A stretch of DNA of 64,000 nt from Saxidomus purpurata. Taxonomy: Eukaryota; Mollusca; Bivalvia; Venerida; Veneridae. Below are positions 58,030 to 64,000 of this stretch, one piece after another (within the stretch, counting starts at the first letter, position 1; each line of letters starts with the position of its first letter). The notes beneath the pieces are model-generated. The model had not been told where the DNA came from, did no database searches, and saw only the letters and a program-made list of their open reading frames with translations. The stretch is taken from the NCBI GenBank assembly GCA_022818135.1, contig JAFMSR010000012.1, positions 4,534,456 to 4,598,455 on the forward strand, given 5' to 3'. A program made the translations under genes and the position numbers.

Positions 58030-59440
58030 AAATGGATATATGTACAAACGAACTATTTCTAGACAGGTTTCAGTTGGTTTATTTGAAGTTAACAAGTGTA
58101 ACTGATAAGGAAATGTGAACAATGGTGCCTGTTTGAGAAGTAGTGACATAAATAAACTTAGAATTTTCCTACATTTTAAAAACGAATTCTGTATTGAACA
58201 ATACATATTCTGCTAAATTACATATAGCTATATATAAGTTAACAGGGATAGTTCCTATCATGTTAGAAAGTTGAATACAGTGCAACCTTTCCACAACAAC
58301 GCCAAAGGGAATATCAAATTTTGTTTGGTGTGATGAGGTTGTTGTTCTTGGGAGGCTAATTTGTTCAGATATAACTGCTTTGGGAAATAAAACATCTGTC
58401 TTTGTAGAGAGGTTTTTGTTATTCAAAGGTGTTGTTTAGAAAGGTTGGACTTTATATCTAAATCCGTCCGTTGATAACCGTGTTTGTTCTTTTTGCACTG
58501 GTTGTGTTGAGATGAGAGGCATGCTATTTGCTAGACGAAGGTTTTCACAGTACCTACATTGTAGCTTTTATTATGATCGGTTTAAATTGCAATATTTGAA
58601 TTTGTAGGTATCTTATTTGATTGCATTTTATCTTCTTCTGTTTTAACAAGGTATTATTCATTAAGATAAGTATGAACTTTGGCTTTATTGGTCAACATAG
58701 TTTAATGTTCAGTTTATCATTAGATTTTGTTTTCAAAATGCGTGTGTAAAATAAAATATTTTGCATGTAAGTTCTGTGTCTAGATAACCTGATGTGCTGG
58801 TTCATCTCCTGTTGCAATTAAACTTATTATGTTACATTTTATTTTCTACAATATATCAATATTACTGTTTATTTACTTGTTAATAATCTGTTGTGATATA
58901 CCTAACAACTTTAAAATCCCAACTATTGTAAGATGAGTAAAATTGCTGTTTTTACAAAATTGTTGACGTTTACAAATGAAATTATGATTGAATCTTATAA
59001 TAAACATGTTCAATAAAACCAAGGAATACTAAAAAAACATGATGTTCTTGATTTTTCCAAATCACACTTGGACTTACGACAAAATATTCGTCCCAACCCA
59101 AGTTGCGTGTTAAAGCGTATGTATATTTTTAAGACTAGTTAAGGCACAATGAGGTTTTACGTTGGTTATATCTTCTTGAAATGGAGATATGTGCGTCTTT
59201 ATTTGTTGACAAGTCCTTGCCATTTTTGGCCTGGGAACTTAAAGTCCCCTAGGCCTAAGTTAGCATACCACATTTTAAACACTGCAGACAATTTAACTGC
59301 TGATAACAAACAAAATATTTAGTTATTTATTGTTCTTGCAATTTACAATATAAATTTGTCCTACACCTACTCAGTGCTTTTAAATGTCGCACTTGTTTTA
59401 AGTCTAAACATTTTAATATTGTTGTGCGAGCAAGCTATTT
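58030..59440. other. Non-coding stretch, no gene recognised
   Basis: AT-rich; ORFs here are short and lack domain or splice support. A 28-bp direct duplication ('gacaagcaaaacaacgaaat' and on) lies just beyond it at 59441-59497. Confidence 0.4.
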
Positions 59441-59541
59441 GACAAGCAAAACAACGAAATGCATATTTGACAAGCAAAACAACGAAATGCATATATATAC
59501 GTTATTTGCATAAATATCTTTTATACACGGTTATCTGAATT

Positions 59542-60273
59542 AGAAAAAAAAGAAGAGGTTTTCTGAATACAGAAACTATTCAATTTCAGAAAACGGGATC
59601 AGTTATCGAACTATAAAAATGTGGCCACAACTTATCATTGATAGCAGTTATGTAATCTCAGTTGGGGTTTTTGGGGGGGATCATGTTAATCAGGTGTTAT
59701 CAAAGAATCAAAGTAGAACGTATTGATGCAGGGGACAAGGGACAGAGATGTGAAGGGGGGATGATACTTTTCAACAATATCACCAGGGTTGCATTTACTG
59801 GAGGGCACGGGACTGGAAAATAAAACGAGACATATGAGAAGGGTACGGTAGCGGTTGTGACCCCAGGGGGGTTCTAACCCGAAACCTCCGGTATAAGCGG
59901 CAGACATCTTTACCCATCAACACCACTGCGTTTGTTCGTGTCCTGTGGTGAGTATGCATAGGTTAATTCAAGGCGGTACTTTGAGGAAACCATAGCCACG
60001 AGGCGTGTTGAGACATGGTGGCATAGGGATAACAGGGGGGGGGGGGGGGGGGGGGGGGCTGGGGGGGGGGGGGGGGGGGGGGGGGGAGGGGGGGTTTGGG
60101 GGGGGCCTCACGCGGGGAGCGGTGTAACTAGGTGCACGGGGCTGACTCACGGGGTGGGGGGGGGGGGGGGGGGGGGGGGGCGGGGTAACTAGGGGGGGGG
60201 GGGGGGGGGGGGGGATGGGTTGTCAAGGGCTGAATTAACGTATCATCACGGCGATGACAGATGATCCCAGGCA

Positions 60274-60354
<81 letters not shown>

Positions 60355-60556
60355 TTTTTTTGTTGTGTGTTTTTTTTTTTTTTGTTTTGTGCCCTCTAGA
60401 TCAAGTGTTTTTTTTTTTTTTTTGGTGCAACCCTGGGATATTTGATATAAGTATCCCCCCCCTTTTCCCTTCTTTTTTCCTTTTCCCCTGCACTCAATAC
60501 AGTTCTACTTATAGAAAAAAAGAAGAGGTTTTCTGAAAACAGAAACTATTCAATGA
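59542..60556. repeat. G-tract-rich inverted duplication between short direct repeats
   Basis: 'agaagaggttttctgaa' followed by 'acagaaactattcaat' occurs at about 59550-59583 and 60521-60553. Inside, 59705-59800 and 60425-60510 are diverged inverted copies (left 'agtagaacgtattgatgcag', right its complement with changes). The centre holds G runs (for example 77 G at 60276-60352) broken by a few bases. A minus-strand tRNA-like head (59866-59945) sits in the left half. Candidate fold-back element, with tract lengths unreliable. Confidence 0.6.
59866..59945 (-). repeat. tRNA-derived SINE-like head
   Basis: On the minus strand, 'ggtgttgatgggtaaagatg' is followed by 'ggaggtttcgggttagaacc', which is A-box/B-box order and spacing. 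It resembles the head at 5477-5540 on the plus strand ('ggaggttgcaggtttgagcc'). Confidence 0.5.
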
Positions 60557-60684
60557 GATTTAGTGTTACTTCCAAGATAATTTTCGTGAAAAAGGGTAAC
60601 AAAAGGTGTTATTTCTAGTGAATAAGGAAGGATAGCGCAAGGAAAATGAGTGGATTTTTTCAAAGTAGTGAAGTATATTTTAAA

Positions 60685-61703
60685 ATGGCATCTAAGCGTA
60701 AACACGACGATCCAGCAGATGAAAACAAGCAGAGCAAAAAACCAAAGATTAAGGAAAAGAAAATCAAACCCAAAAAATGTGCATGTGGCACTGATGGAAA
60801 GAAGAAGAAACAAGTTGTAGCCAAGAAGGATGCAAAAAACAAGGTGTCGCTTAAAGCAGGTATGTAGCCCCTGTGCTTTGGAACTTTCTGTCAAATCTTT
60901 AACTGATATCTGCAAGCTATTTCCATTTTGAAAATTTTAACATGTACTGGTAATGCAATTCGCGAATTAGTTCGACTGGGGTCACGACCGTTCTATTTCA
61001 TATGCCACAAATGCTGGTTTTTCCAGGAAGCAGAGATAAGCTTCGATAAACTAAACTAAAATTACCTGGAATATGATCGGTGTTAGATTTCAAATATTAT
61101 AAGAAAAAACTAGTCACTGCTTTCTTCACCGGATGCGAGAAGAAATTATCCTGCAAGCACTTGGCGTTTTTTTTGGTCGAGTTTCGTTTGATACGAACAT
61201 ACTGGTGTTAGATTTCAAATATTATAAGAAAAAAACTAGTCACTGCTTTCTTCACCGGATGCGAGAAGAAATTATCCTGCAAGCACTTGGCGTTTTTTTT
61301 TTGGTCGAGTTTCGTTTGATACGAACATACTGAGTGCGCATAAAGCGTGTTTTAACTGTAGCAGAAAAACACCAATAACACATTTTTGTACATAAGCAAA
61401 GATCATGTAGAGTAAATAAGAATATATTATAAATTTGTGTCATTAACATTCGGTTATAAAAACTTATTGAAGCTTATTTTACGCGTGCAAGTCTTACCGA
61501 CTAAGAATTAAACTAATTATTTATAAGTTATCTAATTTAGTCTATTTGATAATGGTTTATTTTGTCTTTTCTTAGGCAAGACAAAATCTGATGCCGGGGC
61601 ATCGCAGACGATTACACAGACGTCAGTTTGCAGCTACAACGGAAAGACAGGGGAGTGGCAGTTTAGCCAAGAGACAACGAAGGAAAAGAAATTAAAATTT
61701 TAG
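60685..61703 (+). CDS. Small two-exon gene for a basic lysine-rich protein
   Basis: Exon 1 is 60685-60859 (MASKRKHDDPADENKQSKKP...KKCACGTDGKKKKQVVAKK) and ends at 'gcag|gtatgt'. Exon 2 is 61576-61703 after 'cttttcttag', giving KTKSDAGASQTITQTSVCSY, then NGKTGEWQFSQETTKEKKLKF and a stop. Joined in phase 1 this gives 100 aa. The ATG at 60685 has a strong Kozak context (A at -3, G at +4); an in-frame ATG at 60646 would add 13 residues. The product has two Lys-rich clusters (nuclear-localisation-like), a CAC pair and no transmembrane segment. AATAAA at 61901 and 61905 fits a 3' end. I do not recognise the family; splice sites, phase, Kozak and poly(A) signal together support a real gene. Confidence 0.7.
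61078..61331. repeat. ~127-bp tandem duplication in the intron of the basic-protein gene
   Basis: Two nearly identical copies beginning 'ggtgttagatttcaaatatt' (61078 and 61205) and ending 'gtttgatacgaacatactg'. They differ mainly in the length of one A run and one T run. Confidence 0.9.
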
Positions 61704-61900
61704 CTTTTTGACAGTTTTCACATAAGCTTAAGCAGTGCATTATATAAAAAAACGTGTTAATTCTATTTGATATATGCACACTTACGTCATCTGTGCTATG
61801 CAATGTGTAATTTACAAATAGATAGAGCGTTTATCAGTATCTGTTGTTAAGTACTGACTAGTCTAGTGATATTGTATTTAATTTGTTACACAACCTATCA

Positions 61901-61910
61901 AATAAATAAA
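61901..61910 (+). terminator. Polyadenylation signal(s) of the basic-protein gene
   Basis: Overlapping AATAAA hexamers (61901-61906 and 61905-61910) lie about 200 bases after the stop codon. Assignment by position. Confidence 0.5.
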
Positions 61911-62171
61911 GAAATAGTACTGAACAAACCGGTACTAGCATTACCGGTTTTGTCAAACATTATTGTTGTGTTATTTTCCAGTTTTATAAATATGAGCTTC
62001 AACTATTTTGCTATTCCCAACAATATGTTTTAAGGTTTAATCACTGTTGGCATGATTTGAGTTGTCACCTTTGTTGACTTTCAGATATGACTACTTGACA
62101 CGTGACCAGCCGTAGAACACGGTTTGTTACCTTTTAGTTGTACTCTTGATCGATATTGACCTTTTCCAGTA

Positions 62172-62554
62172 AATAATATTTATCATTATTCAACTTTACA
62201 ATATTACACTCTGTATGAGATCAATTGCGCACATGATATGAAACAGGTATAGCTAATACAAAGCATAACTGAGCCAATATGAAAAAACAGGGCCAACACG
62301 AGAAAACAGGGCCAATATTGAATTCAAGCATTCTGATTGGTTTAAAAGAGAGGGCCAACACAGAGAAGTCACTTCCGTTAGTTTTTTAAACGACGCCATT
62401 TTGTAAATCAGTTGATATGCAGACTTTTTAGACTCCTGCTGATGTCTTATTTTACTAAGTTAAAAACAAATAAATTTCTTATTGTTACAAGAACACTTAT
62501 ATTCATGTTTTTTTAGCCAATATTGTAAAGTTGAATAATAAAATTATCATTATT
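62172..62554. repeat. Inverted-repeat (fold-back) element of ~380 bp
   Basis: AATATTGTAAAGTTGAATAA at 62519-62538 is the exact complement of 62186-62205, and further complementary sequence continues outward with small indels. The interior has three tandem 'aaaacagggccaa' units (62272-62325). No target duplication could be assigned. Confidence 0.65.
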
Positions 62555-62615
62555 CAAGTAATTTCATATTAAATTGTCCGAGGGTGGTCCAATACAAGTC
62601 AGAAATTACTTTATA

Positions 62616-62827
62616 TACTGTAAATATGGTAATACTTGCGGTGATTTAATATTCACTACTTTTGCGAGTTTCCCACTTCACTAATCTTAAAATCTGTGAA
62701 AGATTCATTTCACATGAAAATTAGTACTAGAGAACTCTCCTTTTGCGAATATAAAATTCGCAATATAAAATTCGCGAATAAGTTATCGCGAAATGTTTGT
62801 AACGCGAAAAGTACCCAATTTACAGTA
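62616..62827. mobile_element. TA-flanked 212-bp MITE
   Basis: The left end TACTGTAAATATGG and the right end ATTTACAGTA are inverted; similarity continues with 'ttgcg'/'cgcga' motifs. TA borders fit a Tc1/mariner-type MITE. The interior has repeated 'aaaattcgc' motifs. Confidence 0.65.
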
Positions 62828-63394
62828 TTACAGTTGTAGGCTATCCAACAGTTCTGTTACAGTTAAAGGAACCTTTTACCATGTATTTGCCTTAGTGACA
62901 CATTTTTTGCCGTATGTTGTCGCACGCAGAAGACCATAGAATACACTCATATATTTAAACCAAATCGTAAACGAAATATGTTAATATCGACTGATATTCG
63001 TGCACAACCAAGGCCTGTGATAAGTCAATAAAGAATATGTCGGTTAAAAAAAAGCGTGTAAGAAGACGTACAGGCTTCAAAACTCAACTCGGGACTAAGA
63101 TAAGCGTGTTTGTACTCTGACTGATTTCAAATAAATCTTTTCTTATCTCACCTCGTTACTAAATATTGTTTCCTTTGTAAGTAGGATTGGTATTTTATAC
63201 ACATATTCCATTAATTAGATAAAACTGGGTTATTAAATTCTCCCGCAGTGGTGCTTTGTCACAGATTAAGGTCATTCTCTGTAAGAAATCCCACTCGGGT
63301 TGGTACCCCGGCTCAAATCTATGACCCTTAATCAAAGAGAGGTGTAAGTGCGAGTGTTTCAAGGCAGCGCTATAACACCGGATACAGTTCCTTT

Positions 63395-63505
63395 CGAATA
63401 CAGCTCCCCGGGGAGCTGTATTCGGTACACATTAACGAATACAGCTCCCTTGGTATAGTGTAGCTGTATTCGAAGCAAAGCATATGCAAATTCGAATAAA
63501 GCTCC
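63395..63505. repeat. Perfect 30-bp palindrome with three further half copies
   Basis: 63395-63424 is its own reverse complement, centred on CCCCGGGG with arms starting CGAATACAGC. Half units CGAATACAGCTCCC (63437-63450), the inverse AGCTGTATTCG (63461-63471) and CGAATAAAGCTCCC (63492-63505) follow. Confidence 0.85.
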
Positions 63506-63509
63506 CTAT

Positions 63510-64000
63510 GTTTGCTATATTAGAATATATAAAAAGCCATGATCCCTATGTTAAAAATGACTACAGATAGAAATTAGGAACCTTAATTGCTTAAAAACAT
63601 CTAACACGTGTTCAATATACTGCATGTTACATCTATTTCGTCCGTCTACTTGTCCCACTATCTGTCTGTTGTCCTACCTATCTGTTGTCGTATCCGTCCG
63701 TCTGTCAGGCGGTACAACCTGACGTGTATGAGCTTCATTCCGTCAACATTTTTTTTTTACCTTATGTGCTATCGTCATATGAAAACTATGAAGGTTTACT
63801 GAAAGAAAATAATTCTTCAATATCAGCAAAAAAGTAATTAAACTTCAAATTTTCATTCAACTGTCCGCCCAACATGTGAGGACAAAAAGACATCCCAGGG
63901 CTAAGTACTGCATACTGCATCCTGAATAGCGGTATGGATCCTTGTTATTCTATAATAAATTCTTTGCCGCGTATTTGTATAAACGAATGATACGTTTTTG
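63510..64000. other. Window end, no gene recognised
   Basis: A pyrimidine-rich, tctg/tccg-rich stretch (63640-63710) resembles the edge of dispersed bivalve repeats. No supported coding region. Confidence 0.4.

Noticed and set aside
59968..60536. ORFs of poly-Gly and poly-Pro across the G tracts
   Set aside because: They are direct translations of homopolymers, with no splice context or non-repetitive coding sequence.
63230..63380. Second minus-strand tRNA-like SINE
   Set aside because: Only a B-box-like 'gatttgagcc' is visible; no A box at the right distance.

Overview
This is eukaryotic, intron-bearing, AT-rich DNA, almost certainly from a bivalve mollusc. That call rests on repeat families typical of bivalve genomes: tandem arrays with 'aactttgtcatgcattgaagg' type cores bounded by 'gcccccgaagggtggcat', and tRNA-derived SINE-like copies. 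It also rests on a CR1/L2-like LINE carrying a PHD finger and a 2A-like motif, and on CUB/LDLa membrane genes. I see no prokaryotic genes, CRISPR array, rRNA or convincing functional tRNA.

Layout. 0-4.1 kb: minus-strand remnants of a Mutator-like-domain gene and a DEDDh exonuclease, plus a TTAA-flanked MITE and a minisatellite. 4.1-8.4 kb: mostly unremarkable, with two SINE-like copies. 8.4-12.5 kb: a nearly full-length LINE (2A-like motif, PHD, endonuclease, reverse transcriptase), broken only by a 409-bp insertion with a 10-bp target duplication, and followed by a hAT-like 814-bp element. 15.0-50.4 kb: the core of the window, three head-to-tail paralogues (copies A, B, C) of a five-coding-exon gene for a single-pass membrane protein. 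Its parts are a signal peptide, a CUB domain split over two exons, an LDLa-like module plus transmembrane segment, and a Pro/Tyr-rich cytoplasmic tail. Exon lengths and splice phases agree exactly between copies. 55.9-58.0 kb: a fourth, frameshifted copy (D). 60.7-61.7 kb: a small two-exon gene for a basic, lysine-rich protein.

The duplicated copies act as natural empty-site controls for mobile elements. Between A and B, a 2.6-kb TIR element (25416-28017) is missing from the matching place upstream of copy C. It carries eroded coding sequence that I match to DUF7869-type proteins. Two TA-flanked elements sit in introns of B (32701-34915) and C (48777-49528). Two further LINE fragments lie downstream of A and inside C.

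The three intact paralogues differ most in the first half of the CUB domain and in the tail. A and B carry PPAY and YDDL motifs, only B ends in EYAEL, and C has lost them all. This suggests a small receptor-like family that is diversifying. Long homopolymer tracts (77 G, 88 A, 30 G) warn that some single-base frameshifts could be assembly errors.
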